Source of the DNA: Primulina eburnea
Taxonomy: Eukaryota > Streptophyta > Magnoliopsida > Lamiales > Gesneriaceae
Assembly: GCF_022965805.1 (NCBI RefSeq)
Contig: NC_133104.1
Coordinates: forward strand, 36,004,682-36,068,681
Length of the DNA: 64,000 bases
Reading direction: 5' to 3'
Position 1 is the stretch's first letter. Every line of letters starts with the position of its first letter. A model generated the notes under the pieces. That model was not told the DNA's origin, searched no databases, and saw only the letters and a program-made list of their open reading frames with translations. Positions 46,479 to 57,974 of this stretch are shown here, piece after piece. Both the position numbers and the translations under genes were made by a program.

Positions 46479-47067
46479 AAGGGTGTAAATTCGGGTGGTT
46501 GGGTGGGCTGGGTCGGGTTTAAAAATAGTACTATTCAAAAATTGTTCAACCCGAATCCGAGAGAACCCGAAAATTCTCAACCCGAACCTGAACCCGTATC
46601 AACCCGATTAACCCAATTTTTTAAGAAAATTAAATAAAATTAAAAAAAAATAATATTTTAATTTAAACATATAATAACAAAATCTACCTCATATATATGA
46701 TATAAATTGAAATTATAATTCTAGAAAAATAAAATAAATTTACTAAATAAAATAAACAATTGTCTAGAAAATAATAAAATGTTCAAAATAAAAATTAAAT
46801 TATGAAAATTTATGATATAAATATATTGTAAACATTTTTCAGATATACAATATATAAAAATGTAGGTAATATTTATTAATTATATTTTTTAAACAAAATT
46901 AAAATTTTCGAGTTGACCCGAACTCAACCTAACCCAACTATTTTTTCGGGTCAGCTATCGGGTCCAACCCGATCTGACCCGAACTCGAAAACCACAAAAC
47001 CAAACATGATTTTTTTCGGATTGAATTATGTTAGTTTGATAGGTTATGTCTGATTTTGACCTCTCTA
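46479..47067. mobile_element. hAT-like MITE, 589 bp
   Basis: Flanked by ATTATATCT (46470-46478 and 47068-47076). Left end AAGGGTGTAAATTCGGG; the right end read inward gives TTAGAGAGGTCAAAATC, an imperfect partner. Subterminal CGGGT/AACCCGA repeats on both sides flank an AT-rich middle. Similar in design to the 1913-2454 element but with a different core word. No coding capacity. Confidence 0.65.
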
Positions 47068-47429
47068 ATTATATCTTCCATTTTGGGCTTTCTTGACATA
47101 TCCACCCTCAATCCTAGGTTTATATATTGCTATATCCAGCGAGAATCCAGGAGGAGACATGATGGAATTAAGAACTTACAAAAGAGCTTATATCTTCCCT
47201 ACACTTCACACTTTTCCCTTCTGACACCTATCACCAGGCGCTCTCCGATCTACTAATGGAGACTTACAGAGTTTCCATATCACATTGGGCTTTGTGAGTG
47301 ATAAGGCAAATCTTGCAAAGATTTTAGGGATTTAATTTTATAATATTTGTCATTATCTAGAATTTTTATCCTTAATTATGTGATTATTTGAATTAATAAT
47401 TTTAGATTTGAATAAAAGTGAAGGCAAAA
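47068..47429. other. Intergenic DNA, no feature recognised
   Basis: A short plus-strand open frame (47056-47256) has no recognisable motif. Nothing else seen. Confidence 0.4.
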
Positions 47430-47602
47430 ATTTGTGTGAGACGGTCTCACGGGTATTATTTGTGAGACGGATCTCTTATTTGGGTCACCCATGAAAAGTA
47501 TCACTTTTATGCTAAGAGTATTACTTTTTATTGTGAATATGGGTAGGGTTGACCCGTCTCAAGATTATGATCCGTGAGACGGTCTCACATGAGACTCACT
47601 CA
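47430..47602. mobile_element. MITE, family M1 copy 2
   Basis: Same structure and orientation as 6293-6468, with better preserved inverted ends: GTGAGACGGTCTCAC at the left and GTGAGACGGTCTCAC at the right. The inner GAGACGGATCTCTTATTTGG and GGGTTGACCCGTCTCA blocks also match. Confidence 0.8.
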
Positions 47603-48840
47603 AAAGTGAAAAATGTTTAAATTGAGAGATGATATAAATTATTAGATTTCAAAGAGAACAAAATATCAAAAAAAGGAAATAAAATATTCTTATATTCTAT
47701 TCCTTGATGATATTGAAATCTTGGAAAAATTTATGTAAATCTAGATAAATATATTATCTATACTTTCTTTACTGGACACGGGCTTAAAAAGGAAAGGAAG
47801 GAGGAGGCCCATTTAAGAGAATAAAAAGAGGCGTGAAGCAGAGAGAATACGGAGAGAAAGGAGCACAGGAGAAGAGAGAGAACGGAAGAAGAGAGACGGA
47901 AGTGCAGAACAAAAGGCTACTGTGAAGTAGTACCAGCGCGGAAGAAGAACATAAAGGAGGAAGATTGACGGCAGAAGCAGGAGGAATTCCTCACACACGC
48001 TACAAATCATTGAGAATTATTTTCATTCTTTCTTAATTATCTTTTCTCCATTGAATTTAAACAGGGATTTGCACTTTTATTTTTAAATTTTTGGAGTAGA
48101 TTTTTATAGACTAAGGTCACGATATGGTCGAAACATATTATTTTTGATGTTTTAAGTTTGATTCAAGTCAATTATTTATTTTATTCATTGATTGATGTCA
48201 TTTATCACGTGTTCTTTTAATCTGGGTAATTAAATAGAATATTTTTTGGTTAATCTAAAACCGGAAGGCGATAGATTAATATATGCTTCATACATCAGTA
48301 TTCAACACATGATTAAACTGACTAGAAATAGTATTCGATTTCAGTGTGCGACTTTAGGTTGAAAAACTGGAATTTCACAGCGATATAATGCGGTTGAATC
48401 TAATTGAATTCAGTTAGGAATAATTGGACTTTAGATTTAATTAGGTTTATTAATTCGAAGAATCGTTTAATAAATAGTTTTGTGAATTCCGTCGTGAATT
48501 AAATAATTATTTTATTGAATATGAATTTGAAACGTAGATTATAAGTTGTTTCCGTACCGTTGTGCGCCTTAGTCGTTTCTAAATAATTTGAATTTTCGTC
48601 TAAATTAATAGTTTGGATTATTTTTGTTTTAGTTAATTTATTTAAATTGTTTTATTTAGTTTTAATTAATTTATCTCCCCTCATTTGAATTTTATTAGCC
48701 TAAATTAGGAAAAATAATTAATATTCTAGTATTTAAACATCGATCTCTGTGGGTACGATACGTGGACTCATCTCCAAATATTATTACTTGACCTAGTCGG
48801 CTTGCTAGATTAATTCCCAACCGAAATCGTCGGTCAGTGA
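47603..48840 (+). repeat. Possible LTR remnant of a Gypsy (Tat/Athila-type) element
   Basis: The end region (CTCTGTGGGTACGATACGTGG near 48737-48757, then a LTR-like AATCGTCGGTCA near 48825) is a phrase I associate with LTR 3' ends of large plant Gypsy elements. The purine-rich 47800-47960 stretch could be a leader. No terminal TG, primer site or coding region was found, so this is a weak call. It may also be a transcribed non-coding region. Confidence 0.3.
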
Positions 48841-49131
48841 GCCACCCTAAGCCCATCGAGAAGGCCGAACTTGCTCCGAGAATCACCGGTCCGTATTATT
48901 TTACAGATTCTACTGTGTACTATGCCTTGGTGCAAGGTTCACAAATTTGTTAGGCTCGGCCGTCATACCAACGTCTAGCGTTTCATGTGTTTAGACGAGA
49001 ACTAAGCGTCGCTAAGCGGATTCCATGATTTCAAAATAAAAATATGATTTACACAGTGGAAGCTTTTCAATTCGCGTAAAAATATGAAGATGAACATATT
49101 TACACATTCTTAGGATTGAAAGTCAATAAGT
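48841..49131. other. Unassigned intergenic DNA
   Basis: No gene or repeat structure seen between the LTR-like remnant and the MITE. Confidence 0.4.
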
Positions 49132-49888
49132 GGGGTGTATTCAATTCAGAGTTTTGATGACTTTTAATGACTTTTTTAAATGATAGACTTTTATGGATTT
49201 GATAAATTTTTATTGACTTTTATGGAATCTCACAGATTTATAAACAGATTTATGTAGACTTTTTTGCAAGATTTTTATAGACTTTTGTAGATTTTTTTCT
49301 TATAGAATTTTATAAATTTTGTACTTAACTAATCATAAATTAAAAATCACAAAATCAATTATATAATTCAAAATTTCCCCGTGTTATTAAAATAAAAATT
49401 ATTAAATGAACAATCAGCCAAAAAATGAAAAATTTGAAAAAAAAAGATGAAAATATATATAGAGATATACTTCGAAAATTTGAGAGAGTAATAGAAATAG
49501 ATGAGAGGAGAGAAGATATGAAGATATGTGATGTGAAGCGACAGAGAGAGAGAGTTAGAAGTTTTAAAAATCCATTCAAATCTTTAGGGTGAACCAAATA
49601 CAATTTTTTACAATTTGTAGTTGTACCTTAGGCTTTAATATTTGTATGTCAATGAATTCCATGGAGTTATTAAAATTCCATGGAAAATTTGAATACCTGT
49701 AGACTTTTATAGAGTTTATAAAAGTCAATGTTGAATACCACTTGACTTTTTAAAACTCCAAGAAAATCTATTTTGAATACCACAAGACTTCTATAGAGTA
49801 TGCAAAAGTCTTGATTGAATACCTCTAGATTTTTAAAATCTACAAAAGTCATTAAAAATCAATAAATTTCCCACGTTGAATACACCCT
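49132..49888. mobile_element. MITE-like element, about 757 bp, with internal GACTTTTATAGA repeats
   Basis: Inverted ends GGGTGTATTCAA (49133 onward, and complement of 49876-49887). Near-duplicate flanks AATAAGT and TATAAGT suggest an 8-bp-type target duplication that has mutated. Inside, units like GACTTTTATAGAGT and their complements recur on both strands, so the element can fold extensively. No coding capacity. Confidence 0.6.
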
Positions 49889-50191
49889 TATAAGTTGCTC
49901 GATAATCTCTGATTTTATTTGAACGAAATGTACAACAGATGGTGAAAAGAAATGGAAATATAAAAAAAAAGTTATCTGTAGGATGGTTCCATTTTACCCA
50001 AAAAACTCAGAAAACCAACCGTTGACATTACGCGACAAGAAACTCAGAAGTCTGCTAAAAAAATTCCTAGTCAACATCGTCACCTTCAACAAAACAAAAA
50101 CGTGTGAATTTTGTATACCCAACCGCGTCAGCATCTACTTTATTTTTCCATGCATTTCTCGTTCTAGATTCCTCCTTATCCTCGCCATCTC

Positions 50192-50200
50192 TATATAAAT
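50192..50200 (+). promoter_or_regulatory. TATA box of the F-box gene
   Basis: TATATAAAT, 87 bp upstream of the ATG at 50287, implies a leader of roughly 55-60 nt. Confidence 0.65.
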
Positions 50201-50286
50201 GCATGACCCATCCACCAAATCATTGCAAGAATCCCAATAGGTTTTCACATTCAAAAGTTCTCAGAAAAAAGAACCCAGACAGAAAA

Positions 50287-51319
50287 ATGAGTTGCGGCCA
50301 AGAAATGAGCCTTGGTTCAGAAAATTTCTTTGATCGTTTGCCGGACGAGATTTTGCATTCGGTTTTCAGCAGATTACACGATGCTAAATCTCTGTGTGTA
50401 TCCATGGCAGTGTGCAGGACGTTTCTGTCACATAGTGCCTCAAATTGATGAGATCTTTCTTCGAGTCCCTCGCAAAAAACCAGTCATCCAAGCTTATGAA
50501 AATCGGCATTGGAGTAGGATTTTCTCCAAGAATCTGTTGGTTAAAACCCTGATTGTCAAACCCCTTCGTTTCATTTCTGAATTGATCAAATTGAAGGCCG
50601 ACAAAGAGGAGTGTGATTGTAACTGCTGCTCATATCACGCACCGAACGAGATTCTAAAGCCTTTTGAAGAGATCCGATCGCTTCATGTGAAGATTCCCAG
50701 TTATGGGGGCGAAAATATCGGTTCAAAAACGGGGAAGAATCAAGATGTTTGTACGAATTTGCTGAAATGGAAAGCAGAATTCGGGAGCCAAATGCAGAGC
50801 TGCGTGATTCTTGGAGCCAATTCTTGTTCGGAAAGCAGCGACGAAGAGAAATCGTGTGAATCGGACCTCATTTCTGATAAAGAGCTGAAACTGAGGATTG
50901 TTTGGACCATCTCATGCTTGATCGCGGCATCGGCGAGGCATGAGTTGATTCGAGAAATGGTAAAAAATAGGAAAAAAATAAAAAATGTGGTGATCACAGA
51001 TGAGAGTGATCAAGGGAAGGTGTACATGAACAGAGACCAGATTGAAGAGATGATGAATTCCAATAAGAAAGGAGATGATCAAGTTCAATCTTTGAAGATG
51101 AAAATGTGGTATGTGGAGAAATTGAAGGTGCCCAGTTTGGGAAAGGTGATGGAGGGCGCGACCGTGGTGGCGATAAGGCCAGTTGCCAGCGAAGGTGACG
51201 GCGGGATGGAGGAGTTGGTGGCGGCGGCGTTCGGTGGGGACGGGAAGGTGGTTGGTGAAGCCGTGGGGAGATTGATGGCGGCTAGCAGGTGTTACACGTT
51301 GGAAATAACTTCTTTTTGA
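50287..51319 (+). pseudogene. AUF1/AUF2-like F-box gene with one frameshift
   Basis: ATG 50287 (MSCGQEMSLGSENFF) opens an F-box, FFDRLPDEILHSVFSRLHD, the part that would bind Skp1/ASK in an SCF ubiquitin ligase. At about 50425 the frame shifts: the first frame ends at 50448, and the rest of the protein (FCHIVPQIDEIFLRVP onward) continues in another frame to TGA 51317-51319. The long second part has WKAEFGSQMQSCVILGA, RIVWTISCLIAASARHELI and a C-terminal YTLEITSF, all typical of the auxin up-regulated F-box proteins AUF1/AUF2, which act in auxin and cytokinin responses. Single exon, about 344 codons overall, usual for the family. One extra T in GTTTC explains the shift. The body shows no other damage, so a sequence error or very recent loss is as likely as an old pseudogene. 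Confidence 0.85.
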
Positions 51320-51800
51320 GTGGTGTCAAACTTTTTTCAAAGGATAATTTATTTGTTCAAATTATCACGTACAGTTGCAACTCTAGATGAGCGTGTCTGA
51401 GACCACGTTTAAGACCGTATTCTTCTTTTTCTTCAAAGACGCATATTTATGATTGAAAGTTTCAACGATCATATTTAACTTTTCACGATTATTTGTATTA
51501 TCACCCGATAGAATGGTCATATTGCTTTTATTCGTTATACGTATAATTAAATGTTCATTTAATATTCCTTGTGTTTTTGCGATTTTAAGTTCTTGTTTTT
51601 TCATAAAGCTGACATACCACATCCGAAATAAGTAATTTTTTGTCATTCGAGAGTTGGTAAAATACTATGAAATCATTCTATATAGGACAGATGTTTGAAT
51701 GGCTTGACTTTAGTATCTTATAAGAAATAACTCTTTTCTAAACGATGAGAGTGCGGTTAGATCTTTAATAATTTGAACACATGTACCTCCTGTCATTTTG
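51320..51800. other. Downstream region of the F-box gene
   Basis: AT-rich, no gene recognised. The 3' untranslated region of the F-box gene must lie at its left end. A minus-strand open frame at 51383-51646 has no recognisable feature. Confidence 0.4.
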
Positions 51801-52880
51801 ACAGAAGATATCTTGTAGTTGGAGTTCAAACATTTTTTCCAAAACATCTTGATTTTTTAATGCTCTTGTCTGAACGACTTGAATTGATCCCAAAGTCCGA
51901 AAACTTGAAAATACAATAAAAGAGTGCCTGGACCTCAAACAACTTGATGATGTTATTTTGTCAACATCAAAACTTAGGTTAATAGAAATATTCTAACAAT
52001 TTCTTCATTTTTATTATGATTATAAAACCAAGTTGTAAGTATATACAAAAAGTTACAATAAGCAATATAAGTGATGTATAGAATATAACGACTTTCATTG
52101 AGCAAATGAATTGTCATTTGTACAGGTGCAAGAAAAAACTCCTAATACAGCTACACAAAAATAGAAAAACTAATCTATCTCCTTTGACTTCCACTAGCAC
52201 TGCTGCCATCTCCTCTTCTTCTGTCATCCTCTTCATTCATTCTCTTCTCATCTAATCTCTTGGACTCTTGTTCTCTCAGCTTGATGTTTCTGCTCTTATA
52301 TTTTCTTGTAGTCCATCACAATTTTCCCTTTTCTGGCATCACCACATTGTATATACTCAATAATTTCTTGCAACTGGCCACCCATAGTGTTGTATCACTC
52401 GTCCATATGTTGTCCAACTTAATCAATTGATCTTTCATTTCAGTCTCCAAATGATGTTGAATTCAAGAGATTTTAGTTGAAAGTTCAGTGTTCATGGCAA
52501 TATCAAAAGTCAAGGCATTGCCATGAACACTGAACTTTCAACTCAAATCTCTGGAATTCAACATCATTTGACACTGAAATGAAAGATCAATTTGATTAAG
52601 TTGGACAACATATGGACGAGTGATACAACACTATGGTGGCCAGTTGCAAGAAATTATTGAGTATAATAACCCTTGGTCAGGTGAAACTGAGATTTAATGT
52701 AATGGCAGACAAATTCTTGATTACTTAAGCCTTGAAGCTATAAAACATCACTCGATGAGCATTGCTGATCTTCAACTTGTATCCTCCTCTTAGCATCTTC
52801 TTCAAAAATGACTTTGAAACGTCTGCTACTCGTTTTCTTAAAACGTGCTATAATTTTTTTTTCTCCTTAATCTCCATAAC
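51800..52880 (-). mobile_element. Fragment of a Copia element 3' end (ORF3 tail, PPT, start of LTR)
   Basis: Read on the minus strand, 52501 to about 52183 is decayed coding DNA with a coiled-coil-like segment and a Glu/Arg/Gly/Ser-rich end (EDDRRRGDGSSASGSQRR) before a TAG, similar in style to the Copia1 ORF3 tail. A purine-rich AAAAATGAAGAAAT follows (complement of about 51999-52012), then TGTTAGAATATTTC at 51998, which resembles the start of the 3240 solo LTR. The limits of the LTR piece are uncertain. Confidence 0.45.
52352..52665. repeat. Long inverted repeat: 150-bp arms, 15-nt loop
   Basis: Arms 52352-52501 and 52517-52665 are reverse complements with only a handful of mismatches and one-base indels by eye; the spacer is 52502-52516. 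The left arm belongs to the Copia ORF3 tail described above, so the right arm is an inverted duplicate of it. A transcript across it would fold into a near-perfect hairpin of about 150 bp, the size class processed by plant Dicer-like enzymes. No promoter was identified. Confidence 0.9.
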
Positions 52881-53100
52881 TCAAAATATACATATATAAA
52901 AATACTTTCAAATACCTTGACACCAATTTTAAAATAAAACAACCAACTAACATTTAAAATTCAAAGGAGAATAGCTTGAATCATAAAATCGTTAAATGTT
53001 TTACCAACCTAAAGACACCATTTGAAAAATATAATACATACTATAACTTCTCAAAAACTACTAATAAAAAGTCATAAAAAGATTCTTAACATAAATCATA
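52666..53100. other. Unassigned AT-rich DNA
   Basis: Between the inverted repeat and the family X LTR. No gene recognised; the left border of that LTR may lie inside it. Confidence 0.4.
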
Positions 53101-56100
53101 ATCATAAACTAGTACGGAAAACTAGCGTCGGTCCTCGGGTTATATGCACCTTCAGGCCAGTCAGATCAACCATCAAGACCTCCATTAACATCATTATCAT
53201 AATCATCTGCATCAATCACACCTAATGAGTCTAAAGACTCAACACTCCATAATCTTGATAACAAGTAAAACATATACAAATCACATACAAAAGTGAAAAT
53301 ACTTGTACTTAAAATATCGTTTTCATGAAGATGCATAAATTTAAACATAAACATTTTCGTAAACATTTTCATGATGCATAAACTTAAAATAAAAACATTT
53401 TCATAATGTTGCATCAACTTTAAACATAAACATTTCATAACATTTTCATAAAATATAAACATATTCATATTCGTATCCATATTCACATCAACATATTCAT
53501 ATCATCATATTCAGATTCATATTTGTGTTTGTTGAATTCAGATCGTGATTGTGACTCGTATTCGTATTTGTATTGGGCGATGGATCCATCTAGAGAAAAA
53601 CCACAGTACTGGACGGCAGGGACATCAGCAACACTCCCATCGGTCAAATGGGCCAACGTATTAACATATTAACGTATTCGTATTCATATCCATGGAAACA
53701 CGCTCGTCGGGCTCCTACTAAGACCATAACCCTCACGATATCTCCAACATATCATCGTATTAGTCACAATCCCTTCACGTCCTTCAACATTTCATATTTC
53801 CATCACTTAATAAAAACATGCATATAATTTCTTTTTTCTTTTAAACCAAGCATGCAACATATCTTTTAAATGTCAATATTAAATCATAAAAATTCATAAA
53901 CATTTAAAACTCATAATTTAACATAAAAAAATCTGTAAACATTTAAAATAAACGTTTTAATATATAAAAATCATAAAAAGCCATAAACGTTTTAAAATGC
54001 AACATTTGAACATATTTAATCATAAATATTTAAAATAAACATTTTTAAATCATAAAATCATAAGATCCATAAATACTTAAAATAAACCTTTTAACATCAT
54101 AAAAACCTATAAACATTTAAAATTGACATTTTAACATATAAAATTCATAAACATTTAAAATAATCAAATTAGCATATAAAACATCATTCAATACACTACC
54201 ATGAAATTTACTTATTTTTAGGTGTAAAATTACCGTTTTACCCCTAGATGTAAAATTTCACGTTTTTCACATTTTCTTGATTTCAATGACTCTAACATGT
54301 CTCAAATAATTATTTAAGCTTACATGGATTTTATCTTATTTTTATTTAGCTTGAATCGAGAACTTTTAAATTAATCTTTAAATATAACATATTAATGCGT
54401 TTTAATCTCGAATTAAACCAAACATTAGTATAAAATTCACAAATTATAAAATTAGACTTTTAATAATTATTTGATCTTAAATATAATTTTTCATAATTTT
54501 ATTCCGCATAAAACTAGGCGTTTCAATTAATTCTTTAATTAACGTTTCGTGCGGCGATTAAATCTCGGATAAATCCAAACTCATTATTTTCTGCCCAATT
54601 TTTAAACATAACATTTTTATTAATTATTCTACCCTTGTGAGCAATGAACCACACCTGTGGACCCATGGTTCTAATTTTAGTTCTTTATTTTTCGTTTTTG
54701 ACACCTAATCGAACACACTGAGTAATCTCCCAAAATACTCAAGCCATGGTCGAGCCACCTCAAGCCAAACCCAAGCAAACATATCTAGGAACCCTATTGG
54801 ACAATTAGAACCCAGTGGACCTGCCCCTAGACTCCAAAACCAAAGCAACACAAGCTGCAGAAAGAGTCCAAAAACCCACCTAGACTACCCTTGAGCCATT
54901 TTCGTTTTTCCATGAGCCAAGCTCGAACCCTCTTGAGCCAACCTCGACCCAGACCCCCTATGAGCCCTAATGGACCCTTATAACCTAAGGACTCGACCCC
55001 AGCCCCTGAAACCGAAGTCACAACCCAAGTGCATGAAATGGCCGAGAATCCTACTTGACATGGTCTCTACGTTTCTGTTGCTAGGACCTAGCCAACCGTC
55101 CTAGACCCTGAACCAGCCCCTTTTGCACCTTCTTAGGACCATAAGGACCTAACCTAGCCCAGCCCAAAGCCCCTGGCCGAGCCACAAAACCCTGCACAAG
55201 CTGCTGCTCATCTATGATAATCCCTTGCTGCTCTCGGGTGGGAGTCCTAGCTTGCTAGGACTCCTACCCAGCCCTCTTGACTCGAGTCCTAGAGTGGCTA
55301 AGATTCTTCCCTTGACCCTCACGGACCCTAGCCAAGCCCTGGTCTCAATCGAACCCAAGCCCTGCCTTTACTCCCCATAAACCGAGCCCCTACAACACCA
55401 TGACAGCAAGGTGATACCAGCTTTGTTCTTCCTGTTTTGCAACGTTTTGGTTGTGTTTTAGGACTCTATATTTCGTGTAAAACCATCCCTGATCATGTCC
55501 TAATCATGGCAGCCCCTTCTAACACATGGAAACATGTTTTGGAACCAAAAAGCAAGAGTTTATAACACATATATGCAAGGTTACGAAAATAAAAGGTCGT
55601 GTGACTTGTTTTTCATGCAAATTCATAAACAATTACATAATATGGTGTGATGATGAGTAAAGGGAGAATATGGTGTGCTTAAAACGCACGATTTTACGTT
55701 GAAAAATCAAACAACGACAACGAACGATCATGGCTTGAATTTACATGACAAAACCAAACTCTCCTTGATGTGCTTGTGGGTGCCGTGGGTTTTTGGAGTG
55801 AAAACAAATTCTGAATTCTGTTGCTAGGGTGGAGGGGTGGGTTATGGGAGTAGGTTAGTATATTATATAGCTAATTAAATCACTAATCAAAGCATTGGCC
55901 CATTAACAAAGTTAATTAGGCTCATTAAACCCATTAGTGCTTAATTAAAATATTAAAAATAATTTTGTTTAATAAAGTTTATGAATTTATTAGCCGGGTT
56001 GCCAAAACGTTTGTATTTTTGTTGAAAAACCAACACCGATACAGTTATGTCCCGACATATAAAATCACCTCAAAACTCCTTATTTTCACAAATAAGAAAA

Positions 56101-56370
56101 AGTATCAATCATATTTTAAATAATTAAAATTAATTATTTAATAATATTTTTTTTCATTTTTCAGTCATCGATGTCCGTTCCTCAATCGCAACTCGAATAA
56201 CCCTTAAAAATACATTTTAATGCAACTATATAGTAAAGTATATTTTAAACATGTTAATATGCATAACATAATTAATCCATGCAATTAAAACATTTAATTA
56301 AAAAACAAAAGAATTTAATAACTTGCGTGAATGTGGTTCGCGTGAACTTTTAAATTTTCGGGGCGTTACA
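53100..56370 (-). repeat. LTR of family X, copy B
   Basis: Ends ATTTTCGGGGCGTTACA at 56370 (minus-strand start TGTAACGCCCCG). It is similar to 39450-41339 over most of that length, with extra proline-codon-like C/A-rich DNA at about 54700-55400. Subrepeats of TAAACATTTAAAA type run through 53840-54180. No coding domain, primer site or partner LTR was found in the window, so it is probably a solo LTR. Left border approximate. Confidence 0.55.
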
Positions 56371-56377
56371 TACTTAC

Positions 56378-56568
56378 TGTTTGCCAAACATAATTTTCGG
56401 TGAAGGTGAAGCACTGAAATCTTTTATTTTATGTTCACCTGCTGGGGTGGTTTGTAGTGATTCTAATTTCAGATCTTCATCATCGTAATTTTCCTTCTTC
56501 TCAATAGTAAATCTTCTAACATAGGACAAGAAGGTCCATACAACTTCATCCACAGATATAATAGGAAT
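56378..56568 (-). pseudogene. Exon-like fragment of an unrecognised gene, cut by Copia2
   Basis: From 56568 leftwards the minus strand is open for about 63 codons (IPIISVDEVVWTFLSYVRRF at the start, PSPKIMFGKQ at the end) and then meets a good splice donor, ACA|GTAAGTATG, at 56378/56377. The start of the exon was separated by Copia2 at 56569. The family X LTR begins only 7 bp beyond the donor. I do not recognise the protein. It could be a host gene destroyed by two insertions, or coding DNA of another element. Confidence 0.4.
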
Positions 56569-57607
56569 TGAAGGGAAATATAATTTCCATATTAAATTTA
56601 TTTTCTAATATTATCTTTTTCTTGTTGATTTGATTGATTATAATATTTAATTATGGTTTTGCCTTTCCAGATAATTATGCTAAGATTTTATTGTAATATA
56701 ATATCATGTGGAATATTGAGTTTTACCTTTCTAGATATTATTTTTATGATAAAGAATTTCTAGATATTATATTTATGATAAAGATCTTGCAGATATAGTA
56801 TCAATGTTTAAAAGGAGTTTATTTCTTATTAAACTCTCACTTTCCTTGTAAAATAGGTTTTTTGTGAAGATAAAGTTTATGTCTATATATAAGAGATCAA
56901 GGACATTGATGCGGCTGCTCTCTCTTCTCAATCAATATACACGCACTGTGCACGTCATGGTTCTCATAGAAAAACATCCTACAAAGGCGTTGTTGTTTTG
57001 AAGAGGAGTCGTCCGTTTTGTTTTTCACTCTTTGCTTGGAGGTTTTCATTAATGCATTACTGATGCACTTTTGCACGTCGAGATTTCAGAGACAAATAAT
57101 TCTATAAAGACGTTGATGTGTTTTGAAGAGTGTTGATCTCGTGTTGCTCTGAATGTTGTCAACATCTACAGACAACATCGTAACGATGTTGACTGAAGAT
57201 TACATCTAATAGATCGTGTTTTTCGGGATCAAGTTTTGCTTTCTTGTTCACGTTTTAATATTGTTGGTTGTTTTAGAAAGCTTTATTTTCTCAACTTGTT
57301 GAGGAAATTGATTTTTGTAATAATCACTAGTGATAGGTTTTTGTGTAAACGATTTGGTTTTTCTAGTGATAAACTTTTGCCATAAGGCACCGCACAAGTA
57401 TTTATACTTGTGCATATTTAATCTTGTCTATCTATTTGTTTCAACTCAATTTGTGTTATTAATTTTCCGCTGCATGTAGATGTTGTCCGAGATGTTGTAA
57501 CATCTGGCACAACATTTAACTCTGATAAAACACAAATTCTCTTTTTTTACATCATATTCTGATATTTTCATTATTTTCGATATCTGTCGGACAAAATAAA
57601 CCTAACA
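56569..57607 (+). repeat. Copia2 5' LTR
   Basis: 1039 bp, TGAAGGGAAATATAATTTCC at the start and CCTAACA at the end. TATA box TATATATAA at about 56884-56892. The U5 half holds inverted words such as GATGTTGTAACATC (57491-57504) and CAACATCGTAACGATGTTG (57173-57191). Confidence 0.92.
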
Positions 57608-57609
57608 AG

Positions 57610-57621
57610 TGGTATCAGAGC
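57610..57621 (+). promoter_or_regulatory. Copia2 primer-binding site
   Basis: TGGTATCAGAGC two bases after the 5' LTR, complementary to initiator Met-tRNA. Confidence 0.93.
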
Positions 57622-57680
57622 CAACTCTTGATATACTAAGTGCTGATTCTGGTTTTTGTTTTGTTTGACAGAAATAACTA

Positions 57681-57974
57681 ATGGACATCTCGTTTGCAAG
57701 CGCGGCACTTCGACCACCAGTTCTTGATGGTACTAATTACAGCTTATGTAAGGTTAAAATAAGATACTACATAAAATCTCTAGATGAACGGGCATGGCAG
57801 CGTGTCATCAATGGATAGACTCCACCAGTCGCAACAGATCAAGAGGGGGACAATCGACCAAAGCCTGAAACTGACTGGACTGCTGATGAAGTGCAAAATT
57901 CGAACCACAACTCAAAGGCCTTGAATGCAATATTCACATCAGTTGACACGAATATGTTCAGCCTAATCACAAAC
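57681..57974 (+). pseudogene. Copia2 Gag, first part
   Basis: ATG 57681 (MDISFASAALRPPVLDGTNY) begins a Copia Gag with the usual PPVLDGTNYS-type N-terminus. A TAG near 57817 (after WQRVING) breaks the frame, and the sequence is then cut at 57974 by the solo LTR. It resumes at 60209 in the same reading (NC|TSAKSAWDILQ). Confidence 0.85.

Noticed and set aside
47204..47250. ACACTTTTCCC followed by GGCGCTCTCCGATCT, recalling a sequencing adapter
   Set aside because: It would need several substitutions and indels to match an adapter, lies within continuous AT-rich plant DNA, and no cloning junction is apparent. Chance similarity is more likely.
53166..53486. Met/Phe-rich minus-strand ORF of 106 codons
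   Set aside because: It comes from reiterated AAACATTTTCAT units in the family X LTR and has no gene-like features.
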